64,000 nt of DNA from Granulosicoccus sp963833195 (GTDB lineage Bacteria > Pseudomonadota > Gammaproteobacteria > Granulosicoccales > Granulosicoccaceae), in assembly GCA_963833195.1 (NCBI GenBank), contig CAWHXF010000027.1:1550001-1614000 (forward strand), given 5' to 3'. Positions 8,502 to 19,369 of the stretch are shown here, one piece after another. Below the pieces are notes generated by a model that saw only the letters and a list, made by a program, of their open reading frames with translations, made no database searches and was not told the origin of the DNA. The position numbers and the translations under genes are program-made. Each line of letters opens with the position of its first letter. Positions within the stretch are counted from its first letter, which is position 1.

Positions 8502-9616
8502 CCCGCCCGGGTCGCGCGCCGCGGCGCGAACGCGGGCTGTCGCTGGTCGAGCTGATGATCGCCACGGTCGTCGGCATCCTCGTCATCGGCGGCATCGTCA
8601 CCGTGTTCTCCGGCTCGCGACGCACCGCGGAGCTGAACCGCACGATGACCGAGCTGCAGGAGGGCGCGCGCTTCGCCCTGGAATCGATGGTGCGCGACGT
8701 GCGCATGGCGGGCTTCCAGGGCTGCGTGAGCATCGCCGAGAAACCCGCCACGCTGCGCGGCGACGCTCTGCCCACGAGCGACTTCGCGGCCACCGCGTTC
8801 ACCGCGGCGCGCGTCGATACCGCCTCGAGCTGGTCGCCCGAACTGCCCGGCAACTTCGTGCCGCCCGCGGCGGGCACGCGCGGCGCGCCGGTCCCCGGCA
8901 CGCACGCGGTGTCGGTGCAGTTCGGCAACCCGTCCACGCACCGCATCGACCCCATGCTGCAGGTCGACGACGACGTCGTGCTGGCCGAGACGACGGCCGA
9001 GGCCGCGGGCTTCGGCAGCGGCGGCTACGCGCTCGTGTCCGATTGCGAGGTGGCCGACGTGTTCCGCATCTCGGCCACCAACGGCGCGGCGCTGCGCCAC
9101 GACGGCGCCGTCAACGGCGGCGACCCGCGCCTGTCCGCGCCCTACGGCGCGGGCGGCGAAGGCACTCGGCCGCGCGTCATGCGCTTCGAGGCCAACGTCT
9201 ACTGGGTCGGCGACACCGGACGCACGAACGCCGCCGGCGATGCCGTGACCAGCCTGTTCCGCCAGACCCTGCCCTACGGCACGTCCGGCAACCCGCCGAT
9301 CGAGATGGTCGAGGGCGTGGCGAACCTGAAGGTGCGCGTGGGGCTGCGCCAGACGGGCGACGTGCTCGCCGCCGAGCGGCTCACCTTCGTGCCGCCCGAG
9401 GACAGCGCCGCGGCCGGATTCCTGCCCGCGAGCGTCGAGATCGGCCTGCTCGTGCAGTCCCACGATCGCGTCGCGGACGCGCCCGATGCGCGCACCTACC
9501 GGCTCGCGGGCACCACCCTGTCGCCCGGCACCGCGGGCGCCGCCACCGCGTACGCGGCGGACCGCCGCCTGCGACTCGCCTTCAACACCACCGTCAGCAT
9601 CCGGAACCGCCGATGA
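8498..9616 (+). CDS. pilW: Type IV pilus minor pilin PilW (operon 1)
   Basis: 372-residue minor pilin. GTG 8498 overlaps the pilV stop. The prepilin motif RG|LSLVELMIATVVGILVIGG is followed by the PilW signature with ELQEGARFALE and RDVRMAGFQGC. The length is typical of PilW. Paralogous to 17740-18903, which shares the same motifs, for example VYWVGDTGRTNAAGD here against VYFVGDTGLANERGD there. In known systems PilW bridges PilV and PilX in the tip complex. Confidence 0.92.
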   Translation: MTRPGRAPRRERGLSLVELMIATVVGILVIGGIVTVFSGSRRTAELNRTMTELQEGARFALESMVRDVRMAGFQGCVSIAEKPATLRGDALPTSDFAATAFTAARVDTASSWSPELPGNFVPPAAGTRGAPVPGTHAVSVQFGNPSTHRIDPMLQVDDDVVLAETTAEAAGFGSGGYALVSDCEVADVFRISATNGAALRHDGAVNGGDPRLSAPYGAGGEGTRPRVMRFEANVYWVGDTGRTNAAGDAVTSLFRQTLPYGTSGNPPIEMVEGVANLKVRVGLRQTGDVLAAERLTFVPPEDSAAAGFLPASVEIGLLVQSHDRVADAPDARTYRLAGTTLSPGTAGAATAYAADRRLRLAFNTTVSIRNRR

Positions 9617-10092
9617 GCACGCCTCCGAAGGCCGCACGAGGCCGCGCGCACGCCGAGCGCGGCGCGGCGCTGCTGGTGGCCATGGTCATGATCTTCCTCG
9701 TGTCGGTGCTCGGCATCTCGTCCATGCGCGGCGCGACGCTCGAGGGTCGCCTCGCCGACAACGCGTTGCAGAAGGAGATGACGTTCCAGTCGGCCGAGTC
9801 GGCGACCGATGCCCTGCTCGCCGAGGTCGGGCTGCTGGAGAGCGTGATCTGCCGCCCGCCCATTCGCGGGCGCACCGTCGACGTGAACCTCGTGGACGCG
9901 CAGGAGACGGACGCCGACGTCGTCGATGCCGGGCGCACGAACGCCGTCGGCTTCTCGCTCGGCGGCCCCGTCACGGCGCGCCGCTTCATCGTCACCGGCC
10001 GAAGCGCCCTGCCCGCGGTGCACACGCAGACGCGCGTGGCGCAGGGCGTGCTGATGCTCGGTGCGAGCGACCCGACCACAGGAGATTGCTGA
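9613..10092 (+). CDS. pilX: Type IV pilus minor pilin PilX (operon 1)
   Basis: 159-residue minor pilin with an ATGA overlap to pilW and a TGATG overlap to pilY1. The N-terminus carries the PilX-type variant ERGAALLVAMVMIFLVSVLG, which lacks the classical Gly-Phe-Thr cleavage motif but is followed by SSMRGATLEGRLADN and FQSAESATDALL, characteristic of PilX. It is expected to link PilY1 to the minor-pilin stack. Confidence 0.9.
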   Translation: MSTPPKAARGRAHAERGAALLVAMVMIFLVSVLGISSMRGATLEGRLADNALQKEMTFQSAESATDALLAEVGLLESVICRPPIRGRTVDVNLVDAQETDADVVDAGRTNAVGFSLGGPVTARRFIVTGRSALPAVHTQTRVAQGVLMLGASDPTTGDC

Positions 10093-13000
10093 TGCCCGTC
10101 CCGGACACCTTCGGAAGTCGGCCGATGCGCCGCCGGAACTTCGGCCGCAGCATGGCCCGGGACACGGCCCGGAGCGTGGCGTTGGGCGCCGCCCTCGCGG
10201 CCCTGGCCAGCGCACCGCTCGCGAGCGCCGACGACACCGACATCTTCTACGGCCGCTCGGCCGACTCGTTCGAGAACAACCCGAACATCCTGTTCGTGCT
10301 GGACAATTCGGGCTCGATGGGCGAGACGGACGAGGGCGTCTCCGGCACGCGCATGCAACGCCTGCAGCGCGCGATGACGACCCTGCTGGACGAGTCCAGC
10401 AGCTTCAACGTCGGCCTCATGGCCTTCCAGAACGAGTACGGCGGTGCCGTGCGCTACCCGGTCGGCTATCTGGAGGGCTCCACCGCGTCGCTGTGCGAGG
10501 ACGGGTGTCCGGACGAGATCGTCGTCGCGCGCCCCTCCGGCGGCGCGGACGACGCCGTGCAGAACGACGTCACGGGCGAGGTGTCGCTCGATGCCCCCAC
10601 GCTCGCCATGGCGACCCTCGAAGCCGGCGGACCCGACCCGACCGACGCGCCGGTGCGCACGGGCAGCGCCGTCGCCACCAGCGACGTGGTCGCGCCGCGT
10701 CGGCCCGATGCCGCGAACCTTGCCGACGCGACGGTGGACAACGCCGCGCTCACGCTCTTCACGGGCGCCGACCCGGCGCTCGGACCGACGGCGATGGCCG
10801 TGCGCTTCGAGAACGTCCAGCTGCCCGCGGACGCCTTCGTGCGCAGCGCGACGATCACGTTCCGGACCACCACGCCCGGCGCGCAGCGCGGCACCGTCGC
10901 CGCGCGCATCCATGCCGAGGCGACCGCGACGCCGGCACCCTACACGGGCCGCGCGGACGATCCGGACGCCCCGCCGCTGCACCTGCGGAACGTCGAGTCA
11001 GGGCGCACCAGCGCGTCGGCGAGCTGGAACGCCGTGCCGCCGGTGCGCGACGGCGACGGCGGGCTCCCGGCGTGGGACGGCAGCACGGTCGTCACGCCGA
11101 ACCTCGGATCGATCCTGACCGAGGTGGCGAGCCTGAACGGCTGGAGCGAAGGAGGCGCCGTGTCGTTCATCCTGAACCCCACCGACGAGTACGTGCCGTC
11201 GATGAACGACGCGCGCCGCTTCTTCGGCAGCGGCGCCGCGACGTCCCTGCGCCCGGAGCTCCGCTACGAGTACTCCGTCGCGGCCGACGCCGAGATCCGG
11301 ACCACGACGGTGATCGCGACGATGTCGTCGGACGAGATCACCGAGCAGAACACCGGGGTCGTGCGCAGGAACCTCGGCAACCCGACGACGGAGCTCTTCC
11401 ACGCCGGCAGCGGATACGAGCCGCGTCGCGTGGCGCTGCGCTTCGACGGCATCGACGTGCCGCCCGGAGCGACGCTCACCGGTGCCCGGCTGCTGGTGCG
11501 CACCGCACCGCTCGGCACGCAGGGCGACGCCGGGTGACTGGGTCACGGTACCCTCCACAGCGCCGCGCGGCGCGGCGGACGCGACCGACACCGGCGCCCT
11601 GCCCTCGGGCGAAGCGACGGCGCCGGGCGCGGACGCACCCGCGCTCGGCGCAGCCGCGGCGGGCGTCACGCTCAACGTGAGCGCCGAGCTCGACCCGACG
11701 CCCGCACCCTACGACGCCGCGACGCTCGCCGAGCGGGACTACACCTCCCGCTTCGCGACCTGGAGCGGCATCGGCGAGGCGCCCGGAGAGCGCCACGAAT
11801 CGCCCCAGCTGGCCGCCGTGATCGACGAGGTCATCGGCCGCGCGGACTGGCGCGCAGGCGACTCGCTGTCGCTGCTGCTGAGCGCGCCGGACGACTACGT
11901 CAACGCCGCCACGAACGTGCGGCTGCTGCGCACCCCCGCGCACGCGACCGACCCCGCCACGCACCCGCGGCTCAAGCTCACATGGCGACGCCCGGAGGCC
12001 GCGACGACGGACGCCGCCGTGACGCAGACCGTGGCGATGCGCTTCACGAACGTGCACGTGCCGCCGGGCGCGCGCATCAAGCGCGCCGAGCTCGAGTTCC
12101 GTGCCGCGCGTCCGGACGACGACGAGACGCGGCTCGAGATCAGCGCCGAGGATGCCGCGAGCTCCGCGCCGTTCACGGGCGCCGCCAACGACGTGCGCGC
12201 CCGCGCGCGCACCTCGGCCCGCCTGCCCTGGACCCCGGGCCCGTGGGACCGCGTGGACGAGGCGTACCGCAGCACCGACATCGCCTCGGTCGTGCAGGCC
12301 GTCACCGATCGCACGGACTGGTGCGGCGGCAACCCGCTCACGATCTTCATCGAGGGCACCGGGCTGCGCGAGGCGCATTCTGCGGACGGCGCGGGCGGCA
12401 CGCTCATGGCGCCGGCGCTGCGCATCGCCTACGAACCGGACTCCGTCGCGAGCGAGTCGTACTGCTCGAACGACGCGATCGCCATCTCGATGGTGGACGG
12501 CAACGACGACGCCGTGCAGCGCGACGGCGCCATGCGCCTGGGCGACGCCGCGCTGGAGACCGTCGCGACCGACGGTGCGGCCCAGCAGATCGGGCTGCAC
12601 TTCCGCGACGTGCGCATCCCCGCGGGCGCGCGCATCGTCAGCGCGAGCATCAAGCTGCACGCCCGCACCGACATCCTCGCCCCCGGATCGCTGCTGATCG
12701 ACGCCCACGCCAGCGACAACGCGCCGCGCTTCTCCTCCCTGGACGGCGACATCGGGGGCCGGACCTGGAGCGCGGCCGCCCGCTGGAGCGTGTCCACGGG
12801 CACGCCCGCGGGGGAGCCGGTGTTCAGCGACGACATCGCGGCGCTCGTGCAGGGCATCGTGGACCGACCGGGCTGGGAGCGCGGCGCCTCGGTGGCCCTG
12901 CGCCTGCGCGGCGAGTCCCCCGCCACGGACCTCGCCTTCTCGGCGTGGGACGATGCGCCCGGGCCGGGCCCCGCAGCTCGTCGTGTACTTCGAGGCGGAC

Positions 13001-15865
13001 CGCAGCGAACCCGGACAGCGCGTGCGCGAGCACCTGAAGCGCGAGGTGCAGGCGCTGCGCCCGAGCGGCTGGACGCCCATCGTGTCGTCGCTGTACGAGG
13101 CGGCGCAGTACCTCACGGGCGGGCCGGTCGACTACGGCCTGCAGCGCGGCTCGCAGGACTGGGCGAGCCCGACGCTGCGCGTCAGCCACCCGTTCAGCTA
13201 CACCGGCGGGCGCGTGACGCGAGACCCGGCGTGCACCGACGACGCGCTGGACTCCGCCGCGTGCACCGACGAGGAGATCGTGTCCTCGGGCGGGCGGACG
13301 CCCACCTACGTCTCGCCGATGGAAAGCGCGTGCCAGACGAATCACATCGTGCTGCTCTCGGACGGGCTGGCAACGCACAACTCGGCGTCGGAGAAGCGCA
13401 TCCCGGATCTCATCAAGCTCGGTGACAAGTGCGACAAGGACGGCGAGAACACCTGCGGACTCGAGCTCGCGCGCTGGCTGCACGACACCGATCACCGCGC
13501 CGACATCGACGGCGTGCAGAACGTGAAGGTGCACACCGTCGCGTTCTCGCTCGAGCAGGAGGACTTCCTCGAGGGGCTCGCACGCGAGGGCGGCGGTCTC
13601 TTCGAGTCCGCCGAGAGCGCCGCGGAGCTCGTCGGCGCGTTCAAGCGCATCTTCAACAACACCGTGGAGAAGGACGCCACGTTCGTCTCGGTCACCGCGT
13701 CGGTGAATCTCGAGAACCGCCTGAAGCACGACGACGACGTCTACTTCGCCCTGTTCGACCCGAAGGGCACGGCGCGCTGGGGCGGCAACCTGAAGAAGTA
13801 CCGCCAGGGCGTGGGCAGCGACGGCACGGCCGAGATCGTGGACGCCGACGGCGATCCCGCCATCGGCGATGACGGGAAGTTCCGGCCCGCCTCGCGCAGC
13901 CTGTGGTCCGCGAGCGACGACGGTGCGGACGTGCTGCTCGGCGGCGCCGCGGCCGAGCTCGGCCGGCTGCCGAACCACTTCTCCAGGAACGTCGTCACGT
14001 ACGCGGGCATCGATACCGACCTGACGGGTCACGCCAGCAACGAGCTGCTACCCGGCAACGCCGCGCTCGAGCGCGAGTGGTTCGATCTCTCCCCGGCCAC
14101 GTTCCGCACGGACGAGGACTACGAGAACCTGCTCAACTGGGCGCACGGCGCGGACGTCGACGACATCGACGGCGACGACGACGTCGTCGAGGCGCGCCCG
14201 CAGATGGGAGACCCCCTGCACTCCCAGCCGCTCGTCGTCACCTACGCCGACGGCAGCGACGACGGCACCAAGGTCGTGTTCGTCGCGACGAACGAGGGCT
14301 ACCTGCACGCGATCGACGCCGACACCGGACGCGAGCTGTGGGCCTTCGTGCCGCGGGAGCTCCTGAAGAACCTGCAGCGCTTCTACCTGAACGACGCCAC
14401 GCGGTTCCGCACCTACGGGCTCGACGGCGGCCTCACGGCGTGGCTGTCCGACGACGACGGCGACGGCATGATCGAGACCGGCGAGACGGCGATGCTGTAC
14501 ATCGGCATGCGTCGCGGTGGCAACGCCTACTACGCGCTGGACATCTCGAGCCGCACCGCGCCGAAGTACGCCTGGAAGCTGCAGGGCGGACGCCAGACCG
14601 GAGCGACCGCCGCCGCGGGCGCGCCTCCGGCGGCGGCTCCGGACGGCGCCGCGGCCGCCGCCTCGGACACGTCCACCGGACCGGAGGCGTCGACCGGGCC
14701 GGCGACGGTGGCGACGAGCGGCGACGGCGACCCGACCACCGCCGACGGCGACTACACCTCGCTGGGCGACACTTGGTCGCGGCCGCACAAGACGCGCGTG
14801 CGCGTCGGCGGGCAGCCGACGGATGTGCTGGTGTTCGCCGGTGGCTACAGCGCGAACCAGGACCCCGGCGCCGCCATGTCGACGGGCGAGGCGACGCCGG
14901 ACGAGGCCCGGGTGGCGACCCGACGCCGCACGGACCTGGTCGGCAACGCGCTGTACATCGCGGACGCCAGGACCGGCAGGCTGCTGTGGAAGGCCGACAA
15001 GCAGCTCGAAGGCTTCGAGGCCATGCAGTACAGCATCCCCTCCGACGTGCGCACGATCGACATGAACCTCGACGGCCTGGCGGACCTGTTGTTCGTGGGC
15101 GACACCGGTGGTCAGATCTGGCGCATCGACATCGACCAGCGCGACGACGCCACCCCGCTCGCCGAGCGCATGACGGGCGGGCTCTTCGCGAGTCTCGCCG
15201 GTGACGAGGCCGAGGACGCGCGGCGCTTCTACTATCCGCCGGACGTCTCGCTCATCGATGTCGACGGCCGCCAGCAGCTCGCGGTGTCGATCGGCTCCGG
15301 CTGGCGCGCGAACCCGCTCGGCGAGCTCGTCGAGAACCGCTTCTACAGCCTGCGCACGCCGCACGTGTACGGCCCGCCGCTCGACTCGCTCGGCTCGGTG
15401 AGCTACGACAGCGCCACCATCGTCGAAGCCACGAGCGGCGTCGTGGACGTCACGAACCCCGAGGACGCCGCCGGCATCACGCGCGGCTGGTTCATCCGCC
15501 TGGAGGACGCCGGCGAGAAGGTGCTCGGCGCCTCGGTCACGGCCGACCACCGCCTGGTGTTCACGACCTACGTCCCGGGCGCGACCGGCGAGCTGTGCGC
15601 CGCCGCCGTGGGCCAGAGCTACGTGCACCTGCTGGACGTGAGGAGCGGCCGCCCGGCCTGGGCGCGCCTGGACGCGGACGCCACGCTCACGCACGCCGAC
15701 CGGCGCGGGCCCGAAGCGCTGTCCGGCATCGCCCCCACCCCGCACGTGCTGTTCCCGGAGGCCGGGGACGCGACGGTGATGATCGGGCTGGAGAAGCTGC
15801 ACGAGTTCGACATCGAGCCGCGAAGGCGGACGTTCTGGCAGGAGATGGTGGAGGACGAGGACTGA
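10092..15865 (+). CDS. pilY1: PilY1-like pilus-tip adhesin with four inserted beta modules (two frameshifts as read)
   Basis: Repaired length is about 1923 residues. A signal peptide ending ASAPLASADD precedes a vWA domain whose MIDAS motif is VLDNSGSMG (nt ~10300). The vWA fold is then interrupted by four similar modules (about nt 10695-11275, 11300-11990, 12000-12440, 12470-12995), each with a core like VAMRFTNVHVPPGARIKRAE; vWA resumes through nt 13680 with HIVLLSDG. The C-terminal PilY1 beta-propeller has MGDPLHSQP and a Ca-loop-like DMNLDGLAD (~15060). The frame changes at 11532-11534 (GGG) and again within 12961-12972 (G/C run), each fixed by removing one base. Paralogue at 19370 is intact with two modules. 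The extra length is likely real; the frameshifts are likely sequence errors. Confidence 0.88.
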
Positions 15866-15986
15866 TTCGAGCCCGATGCTCGGGCGCGCGCCGGCTCGGG
15901 TTGCGCCGCGACGGTTCAGGACCACGCGGCCGCGGTCGCTATACGGCTCGGGGAGCGGCCGCTTCCCGCCACTCCGAGCCACGCCG

Positions 15987-16439
15987 ATGACCGCGCCCAC
16001 CCGCAGCCGCCCGACGTCCGGGGAACACGATCGGCCCGCACGCGGCTTCACGTTGATCGAGGTCCTGATCGTCGTCGCGATCATCGGCATCCTCGCCGCG
16101 ATCGCCTACCCGTCGTACTCGAGCTACGTGCAGAAGACACGTCGCACGGACGCCCATCTGTCCCTGCTCCAGGCCAGGCAGGCCCTGGAGCGCTGCCGCA
16201 GCACCACGTACACCTACGTCGACTGCGACCTGCCGAACTCCGGGAACTCGGTCGAGGGCGACTACACGCTTGCGCTGACCGGAACGACGACGGCATCCTC
16301 GTTCACCATCACCGCCACGGCGAAGTCGGGCGGTCGCCAAGCGGGCGATACGGACTGTGCCACGCTCACGATCGACGAGAAGGATCAGCCCAAAGGCGCG
16401 AACGCGGCCGGGACGAACAACCCGGACTGCTGGAACTGA
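15987..16439 (+). CDS. pilE: Type IV pilin PilE-like (minor or major pilin)
   Basis: 150-residue type IVa pilin-like protein. Leader ending PARG|FTLIEVLIVVAIIGILAAIAYP, the classical N-methylated pilin helix with Glu+5 and Pro22, then SYVQKTRRTDAHL and a C-terminal Cys pair (CRSTTYTYVDC, DTDC/DCWN). ATG 15987 is used; the 37 codons upstream in frame do not resemble a leader. It lies 121 nt after pilY1, the same place as PilE in Pseudomonas-type operons, so a tip-complex minor pilin is more likely than the fibre subunit. Confidence 0.88.
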   Translation: MTAPTRSRPTSGEHDRPARGFTLIEVLIVVAIIGILAAIAYPSYSSYVQKTRRTDAHLSLLQARQALERCRSTTYTYVDCDLPNSGNSVEGDYTLALTGTTTASSFTITATAKSGGRQAGDTDCATLTIDEKDQPKGANAAGTNNPDCWN

Positions 16440-16577
16440 AGGGTGGACGGTTCGACGGACACGACGTCCCATGCGGCGACGCCGTACCGATGCCGGACTG
16501 AAGTCATCCTCGTCGCCACTGAAGGTTTTGCAATCGCCGGGCTCAATGCGAGGCTGCCGCATGCCGCTAACTCGGGC

Positions 16578-17210
16578 ATGAAGCAGAGCCTCTTCAACGG
16601 ATTCACGCTCGTCGAGCTCGTCGTGACGCTCGCCATCGCGTCCATCCTGCTTGGCGTGGGCGTCCCGAGCTTCGTGGAGCTCGTCAAGGACGGACGCCTC
16701 CAGGCGGACACCGCCGAGTTGAACATGGCCCTGTTCTACGCCCGCTCGGAAGCGGTGAAGCGGTCGGGCAGCAATGGCAACGCGGACAGCGTCACCGTGT
16801 GCGCGCGGGCCTCGGACGCCCAATGCGCGGACGACGAGGACGCCTGGAACAACGGTTGGCTCGTGTTTACCGACAACACATTCGCCTCCACCGACGAGCA
16901 CGCGAGCGTTGACGCGGGCGACGAGGTGCTGCGCGTGGTCGATCAGGTCAGCGATGGTACCGACGTGCTCGCCATCGGATCGGACGACCGCACGGCCGGC
17001 GGTGCGTCCCGGCGCTCTTACATTCGCTACGACGCGACGGGCGCGTCGAACTGGGAGAACGGCTACTTCGCGGTGTGCGACGAGCGCGCTGCCGATCGGT
17101 GGAAGGGGCTCAACGTCGCACTGACGGGCGATGTCCGACCCGCTCGGCGGAACGCCGACGGAGACGCCCTGCTCGACGCGTTCGGCCGGGACATCACCGC
17201 ATGCCTGTGA
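16578..17210 (+). CDS. fimU: Type IV pilus minor pilin, GspH/FimU-type (operon 2)
   Basis: 210-residue paralogue of the gene at 7318 and first gene of the second minor-pilin operon. The leader MKQSLFNG|FTLVELVVTLA is short and typical, so ATG 16578 is preferred to 16443. The signature ALFYARSEAVKRSG matches FimU/FimT. A 138-nt gap separates it from pilE and may contain its own promoter, though no clear -10/-35 is visible. It overlaps the next gene by 10 nt. Confidence 0.9.
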   Translation: MKQSLFNGFTLVELVVTLAIASILLGVGVPSFVELVKDGRLQADTAELNMALFYARSEAVKRSGSNGNADSVTVCARASDAQCADDEDAWNNGWLVFTDNTFASTDEHASVDAGDEVLRVVDQVSDGTDVLAIGSDDRTAGGASRRSYIRYDATGASNWENGYFAVCDERAADRWKGLNVALTGDVRPARRNADGDALLDAFGRDITACL

Positions 17211-17743
17211 ACGCTTCGGAACGCGCGCGGAACGGGCGCAAGGCGACCCAGCGAGGCATCGGCCTGATCGAGATTCTCGTCGCCGTGGTACTGGTCTCGA
17301 TCGGCTTTCTCGCTGCGGCGAAGATGCAGGTCGAGGGCATGCGTTTCAGCCAGAGCGCCTACTTCCGCTCGCAGGCCTACTTCATGGCCACCGACATCAT
17401 CGATCGCATGCGAGCCAACCCTCAGGGGGTGGCAGCGCTCGCCTATGCGGGCAAGTCGACGGCGGCGGGGCTGCCGAACCCGGGCTGTGCCGCGAAGGCT
17501 TGCAACGAGAGCGAGCTGGCAGCACAGGATCTTCACGACTGGAGCGCGCAGCTGCATCCCGCGGACGGAACGAACCCCGCGTTGCCCAGCGGCAAGGACG
17601 GGAGCGAAGTGGTGACGGCACGCGGCGTCATCACACGCGATGCCGCGACCGACTCCTGGACAGTGACGGTGTTCTGGGCCGAAGTCGTGAACAACGACCT
17701 GACCGAGCAGCGCCTGCCATTGAGCTTCGTGAGCCAGCAATGA
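17201..17743 (+). CDS. pilV: Type IV pilus minor pilin PilV (operon 2)
   Basis: 180-residue minor pilin with prepilin motif RG|IGLIEILVAVVLVSIGFL and then AAKMQVEGM, nearly the same core as the first-copy PilV. The start overlaps fimU and the stop overlaps pilW in an ATGA. A Cys pair lies around NPGCAAKAC. The two PilV copies are clearly homologous but well diverged outside the N-terminal helix, so the duplication is not recent. Confidence 0.9.
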   Translation: MPVNASERARNGRKATQRGIGLIEILVAVVLVSIGFLAAAKMQVEGMRFSQSAYFRSQAYFMATDIIDRMRANPQGVAALAYAGKSTAAGLPNPGCAAKACNESELAAQDLHDWSAQLHPADGTNPALPSGKDGSEVVTARGVITRDAATDSWTVTVFWAEVVNNDLTEQRLPLSFVSQQ

Positions 17744-18903
17744 GCACATATCCACGCATGGGGTTCCGCCTGCGCGGCTTCTCCCTCGTCGAGCTGCTCG
17801 TCGCGATGACCCTCGGACTGCTGTTGGTGACCGGGATGGTCGGGGTGTTCGCCGGCAACAAGCGCTCCAGCGAGCTGAACTCGGCGATGACGCAGATGCA
17901 GGAGAACGTGAGGTTCGCGCTCAACGACATCTCCGCCGACATCCGCATGGCCGGACACCAGGGCTGCCCGGACCCGCAGGGCGGCTCGGTCAAAGTCATC
18001 GCGAACGAAGTGCCGATGACCAACCCGGGCAGAGGCATGCTGGCCACCGCCGTGTTCGGCTCGGTGGTCAAGACGACCACGAGCTGGCTGCCCGCGCTCC
18101 CGTACGGCGGCAGCTCGAACGCGTCCGCCTTCAAGATCCCCGAGACCGTCAAGGCAATTCCCGGTACGCACGTGCTCGGACTGCAGTTCGGGGACGCCCG
18201 CACGGGCAGGCTCCAAAGGCCCGTCGGCGACGGTACCCCGAGCCCGCTCGGCGGGATACGCCTCGTCGGCAGCGAGCTGAGCGGCGATCTCCAGACGGGG
18301 AGCCTCGCCATCATCTCGGATTGCATGAGCGGCGAGCTCTTCCGGGTCAGCGCCTCGAGCGTCGGTGGCGCCGGAAACCTCAACCTCGAGCACGATGGCG
18401 CGTTGAATCAGAGCGGCGCCTTCGAGGTCGCCTACGGACAGAACGACACCATCAGCCAGGTCAGGGTGATGCCGTTCGTGTCGAACGTCTACTTCGTGGG
18501 CGACACGGGCCTCGCGAACGAACGCGGCGACAAGATTCGTGCGCTCTACCAGCAATCGATGCCGTTCGGCGATGCGTCGAACCCGCCGACGGAGCTCGTG
18601 CAGGGCGTGGAGAACCTGCGGCTCTCGTTCGGCATACGCGATACCGACGGCACCCTGCGCTACGTCGAGCCGGGCGATTCGGCCTTCGACGCCTCCAGGG
18701 TGCGCGCCGTACGTATCGGTCTGCTCATGTCGTCCTGGGAGCACATCGCGCAGCAGGACGACGAGCAGACCTACATGCTCGCCGGCCAGGCCGTAGCTCC
18801 GGGCGACACCGACGACGGCACTACGCACGCGGGCGACAAGCGCTTCCGGCTCGCCTTCAACACGACCGTCAAGGTCAGGAACTTCCGGGACCAGAACCTA
18901 TGA
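17740..18903 (+). CDS. pilW: Type IV pilus minor pilin PilW (operon 2)
   Basis: 387-residue minor pilin. RG|FSLVELLVAMTLGLLLVTG and then MQENVRFALNDISADIRMAGHQGC define PilW. Start and stop are both coupled by ATGA overlaps. The shared landmark ASNPPTELVQGVENL corresponds to SGNPPIEMVEGVANL in the first copy. Confidence 0.9.
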   Translation: MSTYPRMGFRLRGFSLVELLVAMTLGLLLVTGMVGVFAGNKRSSELNSAMTQMQENVRFALNDISADIRMAGHQGCPDPQGGSVKVIANEVPMTNPGRGMLATAVFGSVVKTTTSWLPALPYGGSSNASAFKIPETVKAIPGTHVLGLQFGDARTGRLQRPVGDGTPSPLGGIRLVGSELSGDLQTGSLAIISDCMSGELFRVSASSVGGAGNLNLEHDGALNQSGAFEVAYGQNDTISQVRVMPFVSNVYFVGDTGLANERGDKIRALYQQSMPFGDASNPPTELVQGVENLRLSFGIRDTDGTLRYVEPGDSAFDASRVRAVRIGLLMSSWEHIAQQDDEQTYMLAGQAVAPGDTDDGTTHAGDKRFRLAFNTTVKVRNFRDQNL

Positions 18904-19343
18904 ATGGCGACGGCGCTCGTAGGCAGGACGGTGCGGCGCTCGTCGTCGCGATGATCCTGATCTTCATGATCTCGGTCATGGGCGCGTCCGCAATGCGCGG
19001 CTCGACCCTGGAGAGCCAGATGGCCACGAACGCCATTCAGGCGCGCGAGGTGTTCCAAGAGGCCGAGTCGGCGACCGAGCAGGCGCTCAACGATACCGAC
19101 AACCTGACAGACGCCTTCGAGAGCGAGACGGGGACGGTCACGGTACAGATGGACCTCGCCCACGCCGACGCGATCGACAGTCGAGCGAGGCTCAGCTACG
19201 TGGGCTCGGGCGTCGCGCCGAACTACTCGATCGGACTCTTCGAGGGTTTGCGCTTCATTGCCGAGGGCGCTTCCGAGGCCGATGGCGTCAGCTCCAGCGC
19301 GAGCGTCGCCCAGGGCGCCATCCGTACCGTTCCGGCCAACTGA
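18900..19343 (+). CDS. pilX: Type IV pilus minor pilin PilX (operon 2)
   Basis: 147-residue minor pilin. The N-terminus DGAALVVAMILIFMISVMG and SAMRGSTLESQMATN plus FQEAESATEQAL match PilX, like the first copy. ATG 18900 overlaps the pilW stop. It ends 26 nt before the second pilY1, whose start has its own AGGGGA ribosome-binding site rather than an overlap. Confidence 0.88.
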   Translation: MNGDGARRQDGAALVVAMILIFMISVMGASAMRGSTLESQMATNAIQAREVFQEAESATEQALNDTDNLTDAFESETGTVTVQMDLAHADAIDSRARLSYVGSGVAPNYSIGLFEGLRFIAEGASEADGVSSSASVAQGAIRTVPAN

Positions 19344-19369
19344 ATTCCAGACTTCCAGGGGACATGACG